Below, piece by piece: positions 16,863 to 25,895 of a stretch of DNA of 64,000 nt (positions within the stretch are counted from its first letter, which is position 1; each line of letters begins with the position of its first letter). The notes beneath the pieces were generated by a model. It made no database searches. It was not told the origin of the DNA and worked only from the letters and a program-made list of their open reading frames with translations. The stretch comes from JADGRF01 sp035274465 (GTDB taxonomy: Bacteria; Myxococcota_A; Polyangia; Polyangiales; JAFGIB01), in the NCBI GenBank assembly GCA_035274465.1, contig DATEOF010000195.1:10199-74198 (forward strand), given 5' to 3'. A program made the translations under genes and the position numbers.

Positions 16863-17906
16863 TCACCACAGCCCTGCCCATTGACCGGCCAGTGCCCGCC
16901 GCGACGCCTCGATCGCCAGCTCGGCCCGCTCCGGGATCGCGCCTAGCGGCAACTCGAGCCGCGTTCCCTGCAGCGCCGCCGCTACCTGCGCCACGCTCGC
17001 CTCGATCGCTTGCAGATCGTATCCACCCTCGAGCACGAAGCCGATGCGCCCGTGTCCGATCGTATCCACGAGATCGATCAACGCGCCGGCCATCGCGCAG
17101 TAGGTCGCGCTCGACAGCTGCATCTGCGCCAGGGGATCGCGCGCGTGCGCGTCGAACCCCGCCGACACCAGCACCAGCTCCGGCGCATACGCGCGCAAGA
17201 CGGGCATCACCACCTGGCGAAACGCTGCGCCGTAGGCCTCGTCGCCGCTGCCTCCGGGCAGCGCCAGGTTCGCGGTGAATCCTGCGCCTGCGCCCGTGCC
17301 GATCTCGTGCGGCGCGCCGGTGCCCGGGTAGAACGGATACTGGTGCAGCGACACGAACAAGACGCGCGGATCGCGGTAGAACATGTCCTGCGTGCCGTTT
17401 CCGTGGTGGACGTCCCAATCCACGATGGCCACCCGGGTCAGCCCCTGCGCCAGCGCTTCGCTCGCGGCCAGCGCCACGTTGTTGAACACGCAAAAGCCCA
17501 TGCTGGTGTCCGGCATCGCGTGGTGGCCCGGAGGGCGCAGCAGCGCGACGCCGCGCTTCGCAGCGCCGCCGAGCAGCTGCTTGGTCAGGTCGATCGCACC
17601 ACCGGCCGCCAGCCAGGCTGCCTCGCGCGTCCCCGGTGAAAAATACGTGTCGCCGTCCAGATCGCCATGCCCCTCGCGCAGACGCACGTTCAGGCTCGCC
17701 AGATACTCCGGAGAATGCATGCGAGCGAGCTCCACGGGCGTGGCCGGGCGCACCGTGAGTTTTTCGCGCTCGGTCTCGGGCAGCCGCCCGTACAGCCCGG
17801 ACCGGGCCGCGAGCAGGCGCTCGGGACACTCCGGGTGCTGGCCGGAACTGTCCGCGTGCGCATCGAATCGGGTGTCATCGACGATGGCGATGGGTGCGGT
17901 CGGCAT
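16863..17906 (-). CDS. Histone deacetylase/acetoin-utilisation family deacetylase
   Basis: 347-residue zinc amidohydrolase of the arginase/HDAC fold. Family motifs: HADSSGQHPECPERL near the start, PPGHHA with His128-129, GFCVFNNVALAA, VDWDVHHGNGTQDMFY (zinc ligands Asp165 and His167) and VSAGFDAHARDPL (third zinc ligand Asp), and EGGYDL near the C-terminus. Bacterial relatives deacetylate small molecules (polyamines, acetoin-type substrates) or proteins; the substrate here is unknown. It ends facing queG and is divergent from the FG-GAP lipoprotein gene (102 bp between starts). Confidence 0.92.
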   Translation of the reverse strand: MPTAPIAIVDDTRFDAHADSSGQHPECPERLLAARSGLYGRLPETEREKLTVRPATPVELARMHSPEYLASLNVRLREGHGDLDGDTYFSPGTREAAWLAAGGAIDLTKQLLGGAAKRGVALLRPPGHHAMPDTSMGFCVFNNVALAASEALAQGLTRVAIVDWDVHHGNGTQDMFYRDPRVLFVSLHQYPFYPGTGAPHEIGTGAGAGFTANLALPGGSGDEAYGAAFRQVVMPVLRAYAPELVLVSAGFDAHARDPLAQMQLSSATYCAMAGALIDLVDTIGHGRIGFVLEGGYDLQAIEASVAQVAAALQGTRLELPLGAIPERAELAIEASRRALAGQWAGLW

Positions 17907-18008
17907 GCGCGTACCTTAGCAAAGCGCGTCCGCGAGCGCGTTGTGCAGTCCATACACGCTCGGGAACCGCTTGTGCCGGCGGCCTGCGTCAGCTACGGAC
18001 CGTCACTC

Positions 18009-20168
18009 ATGCCGAGAACGCTCTCCTGCGCGGCCCTGCTCTGGGCGGCAGCCGCCCTCGCCGGTTGTTCGGACTTCGTCGAGCGTACCCGGGTCGAGGT
18101 GTCGATCGACGCCGAAAAGTCGCTGCGCGAGCGCATCCGCGAAGTCGATGTCGAAGTGTGGAGCGGCCTGTTGAACGAGAACGCCTGGGAACTGGTGCTC
18201 AAGCGCCAGCTCTTGCCGCGCGGGGCGACGGGCTGGCCGCTGTCGTTCACGTTGCCGCGGCCGAAGCTCGAGGAAAACAGCGGCTATCTGATCACGGCCG
18301 CGGCCCAGGACGCGAACGGCAAGACGCTGACCGTGGTGCGCGCGATCAGCGCCTACGTCTCTGAAAAGACCATCGAGCTGAAGCTGGAGTTCGACGCGGC
18401 TTGCGTCATGCGCGAGATGCCCTGTCCTGCCACGTTCACCTGCCAGGACGGCCAGTGCATGTCATCGGTCGTTCCGCCCGGGGAACAGCCGGGTGCGAAA
18501 CCATCCGAGATGCCGGCAGCGGGGTCGGGTGACGCGGGCGCTGCCGGCGCTCCCGCGCCGGGCTGCCAGGCTGGCTCGGGTTGCGACAAGAAGCCGACCG
18601 GGCCCGCGTCGGCTTGCCCCACGCGCGATGATCAGGGCGTGTGTCAGACCTGTCCTGCCGGCTTCCTCACCGGCCCTGCCGACGAGTGCCGCCCGGCGCT
18701 GCGTGCGCTCGCAGCTGACGGCGGCAAGCTCGAGCCCGCTTTCGATCCGGCAGAGTCGAGCTACGTCGTGCACGTGCCGCTGCTTCAGGAGCGCGTCCGG
18801 CTCGATCTGCAGCTGCCCGACGCGGTCGAGGCCACGATCAACGGCGCGGCGCTGGCCGCAGGGGGCAGCTGGACCAGCCCGAACCTGCCGCTCGGTGATA
18901 CCCGCGTGGCGATCGCGCTCAGCGCGCCCGGACGCAGCAACCGCAGCCACGACGTGGTGTTGCGCCGCGAAGGCGCGCAGCGCGCGCAGCTGATGGCGGC
19001 GGAGGCAGGCCCCGGAGACGAGCTCGGGCGCAGCGTGGCGCTGTCGGGGGATCGGTTGGTGGTCGGTGCACCCTTCGAGGACGGCGGCGCGGGCTCACGC
19101 GCCGGCATGCCCAACGAGAGCGCAGCTGCCAGCGGCGCGGCTTACGTCTACGTGCGCGACGGCGATAGCTGGGTACAGAAGGACTACCTCAAGCCAGACA
19201 ACCCCCGCGCCGGAGCGCACTTCGGCTTGAACGTGGCGCTCGACGGCGACTACCTGGCGATCGCGGCGCCCGAGGACTCGGGCGGCGGAGCCATCTACAT
19301 GTTCGAGTGGGACGGCAGCGGCTTCCGCAGCAAGGCCACGCTTCGCGGGGACAAGGACGGCTTGCTGCTCGGCCGGGCGGTCGCCTTGCAAGGGCAGCGC
19401 GTGGTCGCAGGTGCGCCGGGCGACAGCACCGGAGCGAGCGGCGCCGGCAGCGTGTTCGTGTTCGAGCGCACGGGCGGCGAGTGGAAGCTCGACAAGACCC
19501 TGCGCGTCGGTTCGCCGGGCGTGTGGGATTACCTCGGTTCGTCGGTGGCGCTGGATGGCGACACGATCGCCAGCGGCGCGACCGGGCGCACGGTCGAAGG
19601 CAGCACGTTCCCCGGCGGCGGTGTCTACGTGTTCGTGCGCGGCGACCAGGGCTGGAAGGAGCAGCAGATGCTGCGGCCGGCCGCGAGCGAGCCCCTGGCG
19701 TTCTTCGGCGAGAGCGTGTCGATCTCGGGCGACTCGATCGCCGTCGGCGCGTTCCAGTCGAGTCCGGGCGGCTCCGCCTGCGTATTCGAACGCGGCAGCG
19801 ACGGCAAGTTCGGGCCGCCTCAGCTGTTGGTACCGTCGAACTCGCGCCCGGCGGACAACTTCGGCCGCCGCGTGTTGATCCGCGGCGACACGCTCCTGGT
19901 CGGAGCTCCACACGAGCCCAGCGCCAACGGCGGCATTGCAGCCGATGGCGGCGGGATGGCTACGGCCAGCGGCGCGGTGTACCTGTTCTCGCGCCAGCGC
20001 GACGGCTGGCGGCAGGTGACGCAGATCAAGGCACAGGCGCCGGTGGCGAACGAAGAGTTCGGCCACGCGCTCGCGCTCAGCGGCGACACCTTCGTGGTCG
20101 GCGCGCCGAGTGATCCGAAGCTCGACGGCACCGGTAGCGGCAGCGGTGCGTTCTACGTATTTCGCTGA
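18009..20168 (+). CDS. FG-GAP repeat lipoprotein
   Basis: 719-residue surface lipoprotein. The signal sequence ends in ALAGC. Residues ~20-130 form a beta-rich domain, followed by a short Cys-rich patch (CPATFTCQDGQC), a Gly/Ala/Pro linker and another Cys cluster. Next is a cadherin-like beta-sandwich (~225-330: PAFDPAESSYVVHVPLLQ, ending DVVLRREG). From ~335 to the end there are about seven FG-GAP/integrin-type repeats of the form GDxxGxSVALxGDxLVVGAP, which build a beta-propeller. Ligand unknown. The last 16 bp overlap the convergent GT87-like gene. Homology and the lipobox fix the ATG at 18009; the open frame extends upstream without support. Confidence 0.85.
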   Translation: MPRTLSCAALLWAAAALAGCSDFVERTRVEVSIDAEKSLRERIREVDVEVWSGLLNENAWELVLKRQLLPRGATGWPLSFTLPRPKLEENSGYLITAAAQDANGKTLTVVRAISAYVSEKTIELKLEFDAACVMREMPCPATFTCQDGQCMSSVVPPGEQPGAKPSEMPAAGSGDAGAAGAPAPGCQAGSGCDKKPTGPASACPTRDDQGVCQTCPAGFLTGPADECRPALRALAADGGKLEPAFDPAESSYVVHVPLLQERVRLDLQLPDAVEATINGAALAAGGSWTSPNLPLGDTRVAIALSAPGRSNRSHDVVLRREGAQRAQLMAAEAGPGDELGRSVALSGDRLVVGAPFEDGGAGSRAGMPNESAAASGAAYVYVRDGDSWVQKDYLKPDNPRAGAHFGLNVALDGDYLAIAAPEDSGGGAIYMFEWDGSGFRSKATLRGDKDGLLLGRAVALQGQRVVAGAPGDSTGASGAGSVFVFERTGGEWKLDKTLRVGSPGVWDYLGSSVALDGDTIASGATGRTVEGSTFPGGGVYVFVRGDQGWKEQQMLRPAASEPLAFFGESVSISGDSIAVGAFQSSPGGSACVFERGSDGKFGPPQLLVPSNSRPADNFGRRVLIRGDTLLVGAPHEPSANGGIAADGGGMATASGAVYLFSRQRDGWRQVTQIKAQAPVANEEFGHALALSGDTFVVGAPSDPKLDGTGSGSGAFYVFR

Positions 20169-21571
20169 GCCAGCCCCAGGCGCACGCTTCCGAACAACAG
20201 CCAGATCAGGCACACGTTGCGCAGATCGAGCAGCAGCACCGCCAGCGGGTGGAAGGCCTTGAGCACCGGGTAGCCCTGCGGATAGATCAGCTGGCTCAGC
20301 AGCGCGACGAACGACAAGAGCCGCACGCCCGCGCGCCAGAGCCCGCCCGGCTCGTCGAGCGCGCCTGCAGCCAGGAGCGGCGCGGCGATCCAGATCAAGT
20401 ACTGCGGCGAGAACACGCGGCTGGTCAGCATGTAGCCCAGCAACAACGCGGTCGCGCACAGCGCGAGCGACCTCGGCTCGGCCCGCCAGCGCCGCGTACA
20501 GATCCACGCGCAGCAGGCGACGAACAGCAGCGGCGACAGCAGCTTGATCGCCGGCGTGAGGCTGGTCTCGAGGTTGGCCGAGCCGAAGGACTCCTCGACC
20601 CGCGCCGGCAGGCCGAGCGCGTGGAAGAGCATCAACACTCCGGCATACAGCGATTCGATCTGCACGCCGCGCAGCGTGTGGTAGCGAAAGCTCTCGAGGT
20701 AGCGCGCTCCGGCGAAGGCGACCACGGGCAAGTTCAGCGCGAGCAGCAAGAGGCCCGCCGCGCCACAGCCGATAGCCGCGAGCCGCAGGCGATCGGGGGC
20801 GTTCGAGCGCGCATAGCCCACCAGCACGGCCAGAAAGCCGACGCCCGGCACCAGCTTCACCATCACACCGAGCGCGCCGAGGAGCCCTCCCAGCGCCGCC
20901 CAGTTCAGCCGTTCGCGTGCGCCGTCTCGCGAGAGCGCGCGCGTGCCCGCCCAGACGCAGACCAGCGTCAGAGTCACGACCAGGTGATCCATGCGCGTCG
21001 CGACCACGCGCCCGAGCAGCGCGCAAAACACCAGCGACGCCCAGCCGAGTCGCGGCACCGCGAGCAGCGCCGCTCCGGGCTTCAGCAGCCGCACGGCCAG
21101 CCACAAGTTGAACAGGTGCAGGATCAGCATCCAGGCGGCGAACAGGTGCCGGTAGACGGCGTAGTCTGTGCTGAACAACGCAGGCGGCACGAACGCCAGG
21201 AAGGCCAGCGGCGGATACTCGACGGTCACGTCGCGATACGGCCAGGCGCGCGAGGGGAGCTCTGCTTCAGCCGCGCTGCGGTGCTGGATCTTCTCCACGT
21301 GCGAGAGGTCGAGCTCGCCCTGGAGCAGCAAGCGCGCGTACTCGAGGTACAAGCGCTCGTCGCCCTCGCCGAAGAAGTACACGCGCACGGGGCCCCACGG
21401 CCCGTAGCGCTCGGCCGCCCGCAGGTACGGCTCGACCAGCTTGTACGGCCCGGGCTTCACGAGCGCGCGCACCTCGTCGCGCGTGAAGCCCGACTGATAG
21501 AGCCCCACGAACAGCAGCGCGTGCAACAGCACGATCGCCGACCACTGGAGCCACTCGCCGCGGCGAGGCAT
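20153..21571 (-). CDS. GT87-like polytopic mannosyl/glycosyltransferase
   Basis: 472-residue integral membrane protein with about ten hydrophobic helices. N-terminal LYQSGFTRDE and the motif TVEYPPLAFL (an acidic residue before the second helix) match the polyprenol-phosphate-dependent GT87/DUF2029 type of GT-C glycosyltransferases. Probable role: transferring a sugar from a lipid-linked donor on the outer face of the inner membrane. Its ATG overlaps the TAA of the upstream DUF3237 gene (TAATG), so the two are translationally coupled in a minus-strand polysaccharide operon. Its 3' end overlaps the FG-GAP gene by 16 bp. Confidence 0.75.
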   Translation of the reverse strand: MPRRGEWLQWSAIVLLHALLFVGLYQSGFTRDEVRALVKPGPYKLVEPYLRAAERYGPWGPVRVYFFGEGDERLYLEYARLLLQGELDLSHVEKIQHRSAAEAELPSRAWPYRDVTVEYPPLAFLAFVPPALFSTDYAVYRHLFAAWMLILHLFNLWLAVRLLKPGAALLAVPRLGWASLVFCALLGRVVATRMDHLVVTLTLVCVWAGTRALSRDGARERLNWAALGGLLGALGVMVKLVPGVGFLAVLVGYARSNAPDRLRLAAIGCGAAGLLLLALNLPVVAFAGARYLESFRYHTLRGVQIESLYAGVLMLFHALGLPARVEESFGSANLETSLTPAIKLLSPLLFVACCAWICTRRWRAEPRSLALCATALLLGYMLTSRVFSPQYLIWIAAPLLAAGALDEPGGLWRAGVRLLSFVALLSQLIYPQGYPVLKAFHPLAVLLLDLRNVCLIWLLFGSVRLGLAQRNT

Positions 21572-22041
21572 TACAACACTTCGTACACGTCGAGGTGCAC
21601 ACGCAGGCCGCTGCCAACGACCAGCATCTTGAAGAAGGCGACGGCCAGTAGATCGTTCCAGCTTGCGAGCCGCGGCGCTGCGCTGCGAAAGCGCAGCGCG
21701 GTGCGCCAGTAGTAGTCTTCTAGAGGTGGGTGCTCGCCGCGAGCCAGGCGCTCGCGCACGGCGGCGGTCGGCGCCAGCAGGCCGTTGCTGCGCACCTCGA
21801 TCAGCTCGGCCTGATCGCTCCGGAGCAGGTAGCGCGCGCTGATCTCGAGCGCGCGGTCGCTGCGTACGTCTTGCCAGTCTGCACCGCCGCTCAGCAGCTC
21901 ACCGCGCACGTCGTCGCCCTGGAACGTACCGCCCAGCAGCGGCACCAGCACGAGCTCGCCGCTCGGCGTCGCGCCGCTGGGTGTCATCGGGCCGAGGTCG
22001 GCGTCGATCTGCAAGAACGGGCGGAGGGCGGCGTTCGGCAT
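21571..22041 (-). CDS. DUF3237 family protein
   Basis: 156-residue protein of the DUF3237 family, a small beta-barrel-type domain of unknown function. The diagnostic stretch VLVPLLGGTFQGDDVRGELLSGGADWQ and the closing GSGLRVHLDVYEV are present. I used the ATG at 22041; a longer frame to 22113 would run into the coding end of the glycosyltransferase gene upstream. It is coupled to the GT87-like gene downstream by a TAATG overlap. Confidence 0.82.
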   Translation of the reverse strand: MPNAALRPFLQIDADLGPMTPSGATPSGELVLVPLLGGTFQGDDVRGELLSGGADWQDVRSDRALEISARYLLRSDQAELIEVRSNGLLAPTAAVRERLARGEHPPLEDYYWRTALRFRSAAPRLASWNDLLAVAFFKMLVVGSGLRVHLDVYEVL

Positions 22042-22090
22042 GGTGAGCCGGCAAGCTGTACGACAGACTGAGCCGCCGCGTAAACCCCTG

Positions 22091-23341
22091 TCACCCCGCA
22101 GCCCGTCCGACACGCCGCGACAGCACTTGCTCGATGGTGGTCGCCCAGCGCTCGAGCTGCAGCGTTCGGTTGAACTCGGTCACGTAGCGGCTGCGCGCCG
22201 CGCGGGCCAGCGTCTTGCGACGTACCGGATCGTCCGCGACCAGCCGCAGACAGGCGGACAGGGCGTTGGCGTCCTCGCAGGGGAAGAGCAGCCCGCTCTC
22301 GTCGTGCACCACTTGCTCGGCGATGCCGTCGACGTCCGAGGCCACCACGCACGTCGCCAGCGACATGGCTTCGAGCACCGAGAGCGGGAAGGCTTCGGCG
22401 CGCGAGGCCAGCACCATCGCGTCGGCGGCGTAGATGCGTTCATAGACGTCGTTGACGCTGCCCAGGAAGCGCGCGCGCCCACCCAGCTCTCGCGAGCGAG
22501 ACAGGCGAGCCTTGAGCGCTTCGGCCCAGCCGCCGCTCAGCGGGCCCAGGAAGTCCACGCGCAGCTGGGGGTGGCTGGCTGCCAGCTTCGACAGCGCATC
22601 CAGCACGATGTCCTGGCCCTTGCGCTGGATCACCGCGCCCACGCAGACGAGCTGGACCACGTCGGTGCTGTAGCCGAGCGTGCGCCTCACGTCCTTGCGA
22701 TCGCGCGCCAGCAAGCGGTGCGTCTCTTGCTCGCGCACGCAATTCGGGATGTAGAACGAGTGCGCCGGATCGAGCGAGCCGAGCGCGTTCCACTCGGCGC
22801 GCCCGCGCTCGGACACGAACACGCGGTGGTCGTAGCTCTGGACGATCTCGAGCGCGCGCTCCACCGACGTCCCTCGCACGCCGCGGGCGAAGTGCCGCGG
22901 CGACTCGTGGACCACCAGCAGGCTCGGCGTGTGCAACGCCGCCCTGGCACGCGCCCGCGCCGCCAGAAACACGCCGTGTGCGCCGAGGCCGTTCACCACC
23001 TCGAGCACCGCGCGCGCGTTGCGCCGCCGCCCGTGGGTGCGGACGATCGGCAAGCGATCTCGCACGGCCAGGCGCAGCTGTTCGGGCAAGCTGCGCGGTG
23101 GTGCGTCGCCCGAGAGCACGCTGCGCGCCACCGCGTAGGGCAGCAGGCTCTCGAAGTGGCACGGACCCAGGGCGACGCCGTCGATCGCGTTCGGCAGCTC
23201 GTGCGGCACCCAGGCGCGCACGCACACCTCGTGGCCCGAGCGCGACAGCGCCAGGAGCACGTCGAGCGCCGCAGCCGAGACGCCGGTGTGGCGGCCGAGC
23301 GTGCGCGTGGAGAGCGCGATCATGGGTTTGGCCTGGGTCAT
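22091..23341 (-). CDS. GT4 family glycosyltransferase
   Basis: 416-residue GT-B glycosyltransferase, cytosolic, using a nucleotide sugar. The C-terminal Rossmann half is clear: LVCVGAVIQRKGQDIVLDAL, then a donor-binding segment RAEAFPLSVLEAMSLATCVVASDVDG with the EX7E motif, followed by ESGLLFPCEDANAL. The N-terminal acceptor half contains GVSAAALDVLLALSRSGHEV. The start codon overlaps the stop of the preceding gene (ATGA), showing coupling with the other GT4 gene. Confidence 0.9.
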   Translation of the reverse strand: MTQAKPMIALSTRTLGRHTGVSAAALDVLLALSRSGHEVCVRAWVPHELPNAIDGVALGPCHFESLLPYAVARSVLSGDAPPRSLPEQLRLAVRDRLPIVRTHGRRRNARAVLEVVNGLGAHGVFLAARARARAALHTPSLLVVHESPRHFARGVRGTSVERALEIVQSYDHRVFVSERGRAEWNALGSLDPAHSFYIPNCVREQETHRLLARDRKDVRRTLGYSTDVVQLVCVGAVIQRKGQDIVLDALSKLAASHPQLRVDFLGPLSGGWAEALKARLSRSRELGGRARFLGSVNDVYERIYAADAMVLASRAEAFPLSVLEAMSLATCVVASDVDGIAEQVVHDESGLLFPCEDANALSACLRLVADDPVRRKTLARAARSRYVTEFNRTLQLERWATTIEQVLSRRVGRAAG

Positions 23342-24159
23342 CGAGCGCCGCTGATCAGTCGCCGAAAGAGTTTGTCATGTTCCTGGACCCAGTAGTCGAC
23401 CGAAAACTGCTCGACAGTACCGCGCAAACGGTTGCGTTCGGCCAGCTTTTGCTCGAGCAGCTGCATGAGCTCGCGCTGATCCGCGAAGATGTGCACGCCG
23501 GGCGCGTCGCGAAACTCGGATACCATCCCGACATCCGTGGAAAGGATGGGCTTGCCGCTAGCCAGCCCCTCCTGAAAACACAGCGGCCCGCCCTCGATGC
23601 TGGAAGTGATCAGCACGTAGTCGATGTCCTGGTAGAACGCGGGGATCTCGTGATCGGCGAGCTTGCCGTCGGTACAGCGGAGCTCCACGTAGGGCAACCT
23701 GGACACGGCCTTGAGCAGCTCGTCGCCCTTGCGCCCGGTGCCGTAGCGCCGGCCGATGAAGCCGAGGCGCAGCTTGGGTGTGAAGCGGTCGAGCTCGATG
23801 CCGTGGTAGATCAGGTGCGAGTTGGGGTTGCAGTGCTCGCGCAGGTAGTTCGCGTAGCGCGCGCTCGGTGCGACGCAGAAGTCCAGCTCGCGCGCGACCT
23901 CGTCGAAGTCGGGGCCTTCGCGGTGCGGAAACAGCGCGCCCGTGAGCCTCGAGCGCGGCCTGCGCCAGAGCACGGCGCGCCGCAACGGTCGCCGCGGGCG
24001 GCGGCACAGCTGATAGTTCACGTAGTACGTCAGATCGAATTCGCGCACTGCCGAGGGCCGCCAGGCGGCGCCGTGGACGTACGGCAAGTGCTCGACGAGG
24101 TAGCGCGCCAGCCGCCTGAGGATCCATGCGTTGCCCGAGTGCACCACCTGAACGCGCAT
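23338..24159 (-). CDS. Short GT4-type glycosyltransferase
   Basis: 273-residue protein with the GT4 C-terminal signatures: RLGFIGRRYGTGRKGDELL, SSIEGGPLCFQEGLASGKPILSTDVGMVSEF, and a final helical tail. It is shorter than most GT4 enzymes, since the N-terminal acceptor half is reduced. Its stop overlaps the start of the next GT4 gene by four bases (ATGA), and a MITE-like element lies between it and the flippase gene upstream. Acceptor unknown. Confidence 0.82.
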   Translation of the reverse strand: MRVQVVHSGNAWILRRLARYLVEHLPYVHGAAWRPSAVREFDLTYYVNYQLCRRPRRPLRRAVLWRRPRSRLTGALFPHREGPDFDEVARELDFCVAPSARYANYLREHCNPNSHLIYHGIELDRFTPKLRLGFIGRRYGTGRKGDELLKAVSRLPYVELRCTDGKLADHEIPAFYQDIDYVLITSSIEGGPLCFQEGLASGKPILSTDVGMVSEFRDAPGVHIFADQRELMQLLEQKLAERNRLRGTVEQFSVDYWVQEHDKLFRRLISGAR

Positions 24160-24201
24160 CGCGCACGTCTATGCGCCGTCGCGCGCGCCGCTGTCAAGCT
24201 A

Positions 24202-24361
24202 GTGCTGTGACCGAGGGGTTTTGACCCATTCTCGCTCTTTCCGAACGCGCATGGCTGCGTTGCTCCTCCTCAAAATAGTCGCCGCTATTCCTCGTCGTCG
24301 CGCCTTGCCCTGCACGCTCGGCCCTTCGCGATAACAGGTCAAAACCCCTCGGTCACAGCAC
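24202..24361. mobile_element. MITE-like element, copy 2 (TA target duplication)
   Basis: 160-bp element with TA duplications at 24200-24201 and 24362-24363 and essentially perfect terminal inverted repeats (GTGCTGTGACCGAGGGGTTTTG at the ends). It lies between two minus-strand genes of the polysaccharide cluster. The TAG stop of the flippase gene consists of this element's terminal G plus the TA. Removing the element leaves TAG from the native flank, so this insertion was neutral for that gene. Confidence 0.9.
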
Positions 24362-25836
24362 TAGGTCCCGCGCCCGCGGCGCAGCGCTTTCCATGCCTGC
24401 TCGAGCTCCTGGCGGAAGCCGCCGCCACCCAGGCGATCGAGCGCGACCACTGCACCCAGCATGACGGCGGTCGCGGTCGCGCCCGCGGCCAGCAGCGCGG
24501 CCAGAGGCCAGCGCGCGAGGCCCAGCTTTATGAGCCAGCCCGCGACCGTTGCGAGCACCGAGGCCGCGCCGATCTGTGCAGCTGGCAGCAGCAGGCGCGA
24601 GAGCGGCACCGCGCACAGCTGAAAGCACAACACGGCCGCGTACAGGCTTAGCAGCTGGTACAGGCTCACTGCCCACGCCACGCCCAGTACCCCGTACTGC
24701 AGGTACAGCGGGTAGATCGCGGCCCCCAGCAGCGCCAGCTGTCCCAGCTGGAGCTTGGTGCGCAGATCGGGTCGGCCGATGGCCAGAAACAGCGCGCCAG
24801 CACTGGCGCCGAACGCGCGCATCACGCCGAAGATCGACAGGGCATAGGTCAGCGGGACGATCGGCAGCCAGCGTTCGCCGAGCAGCGCGCGCGCGAATGG
24901 CTCCGCGAGCAGCACGATCAGCGCCGCGCTGGGCAACGTGAGCAGGAGCGTGATGCGCATGCTGCGCAGCCACAGCTCGCCCAGGCGCGCGGCGTCGTCG
25001 CGCACCGCGGCGAAGGCCGGAAACATCACGCTCGACAGCACCTGGGTGATGAACAGCGCCGGCAGGTTCGCGAGCTGGTACGCCCAGGCGTAGAAGGCCA
25101 GGGCCTCGGCGCCGGCCAGCTTGCCCAGGAACAGGTTGTCGCCCTGGACCAGCGCGAAGAGCAGGACGCTCGAGGCTCCGACCCAGCGCCCGTAGCCGAT
25201 CAGCTCGCGCGCTCGCGCGCCCGACAGCCGCAGCCGTGGGCGGCGGCCGACCAGGACGTGCGAGCTGATCACGCGCGCCAGCGCGCCGGCGAGCTGACCG
25301 ATCACGATCGCCCAGACGTCATGCAGCCAGAGCGCCGCGGCGATGGTCGCGGCGAGGCCCACGATCTGGCCGCTGGCGTGGAAGAAGAAGTAGCGACGGA
25401 AGTCCAGATCGCGCAGGAAGACTGCCAGGCCGTTGTTGATGAAGCCCTCGAGGAACAGGCCCAGGGCCAGCACGCGCAGCAGCTCCGCCACGCGCGGCTC
25501 GCCGAAGAACCCCGCGAAGTACAGCGCGCCGCCGGCCACGACGGACGCCACCAGCAGCGCGCGCACCAGCACGATCGTGAAGCCCACGTCGAGCGTCTCT
25601 TCGTCGAGCTCGGCCCGCTGGACCAGCGCTTGCTCGAAGCCGGTCTCGGTCAGGGCGCGCGTGATGTTCAGCACCAGCGTGGCCATCGCGAACAGGCCTA
25701 CCTCTGCCGGCGGTAGCAGCCGCGCGACCACCACGAGTTGCGTGAGTGCGCACACCTGCTGCACGGCCTGACGCGCCGCCGTCCATGCGCTGCCGCGCAC
25801 GATACGCGCGCCCAGTTGCTTGCGTGCCGCCGTCAC
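24361..25836 (-). CDS. Wzx-type oligosaccharide flippase (PST family)
   Basis: 491-residue membrane protein with roughly 12-14 hydrophobic segments. It matches polysaccharide-export/O-antigen flippases: SAWTAARQAVQQVCALTQLVVVARLLPPAEVGLFAMATLV at the N-terminus, the loop GFTIVLVRALLV, and ADGDNLFLGKLAGAEALAFYAWAYQLANLP-type repeats. Role inferred: moving lipid-linked glycan units across the inner membrane. I chose the GTG at 25836; an earlier in-frame GTG at 25872 adds 12 residues. The gene is followed by the MITE-like element and then the GT4 gene, and is divergent from the 1,376-residue membrane protein gene (59 bp between starts). Confidence 0.85.
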   Translation of the reverse strand: MTAARKQLGARIVRGSAWTAARQAVQQVCALTQLVVVARLLPPAEVGLFAMATLVLNITRALTETGFEQALVQRAELDEETLDVGFTIVLVRALLVASVVAGGALYFAGFFGEPRVAELLRVLALGLFLEGFINNGLAVFLRDLDFRRYFFFHASGQIVGLAATIAAALWLHDVWAIVIGQLAGALARVISSHVLVGRRPRLRLSGARARELIGYGRWVGASSVLLFALVQGDNLFLGKLAGAEALAFYAWAYQLANLPALFITQVLSSVMFPAFAAVRDDAARLGELWLRSMRITLLLTLPSAALIVLLAEPFARALLGERWLPIVPLTYALSIFGVMRAFGASAGALFLAIGRPDLRTKLQLGQLALLGAAIYPLYLQYGVLGVAWAVSLYQLLSLYAAVLCFQLCAVPLSRLLLPAAQIGAASVLATVAGWLIKLGLARWPLAALLAAGATATAVMLGAVVALDRLGGGGFRQELEQAWKALRRGRGT

Positions 25837-25895
25837 GGCGCCATCCTGCCCGACCGAACATGGCGCGCGCAAATCGAACCTGAGAGACTTCGGGG

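Noticed and set aside
22040..23395. Open frame of 451 residues opposite the GT4 gene
   Set aside because: Antisense to a well-supported glycosyltransferase; composition typical of a shadow frame.
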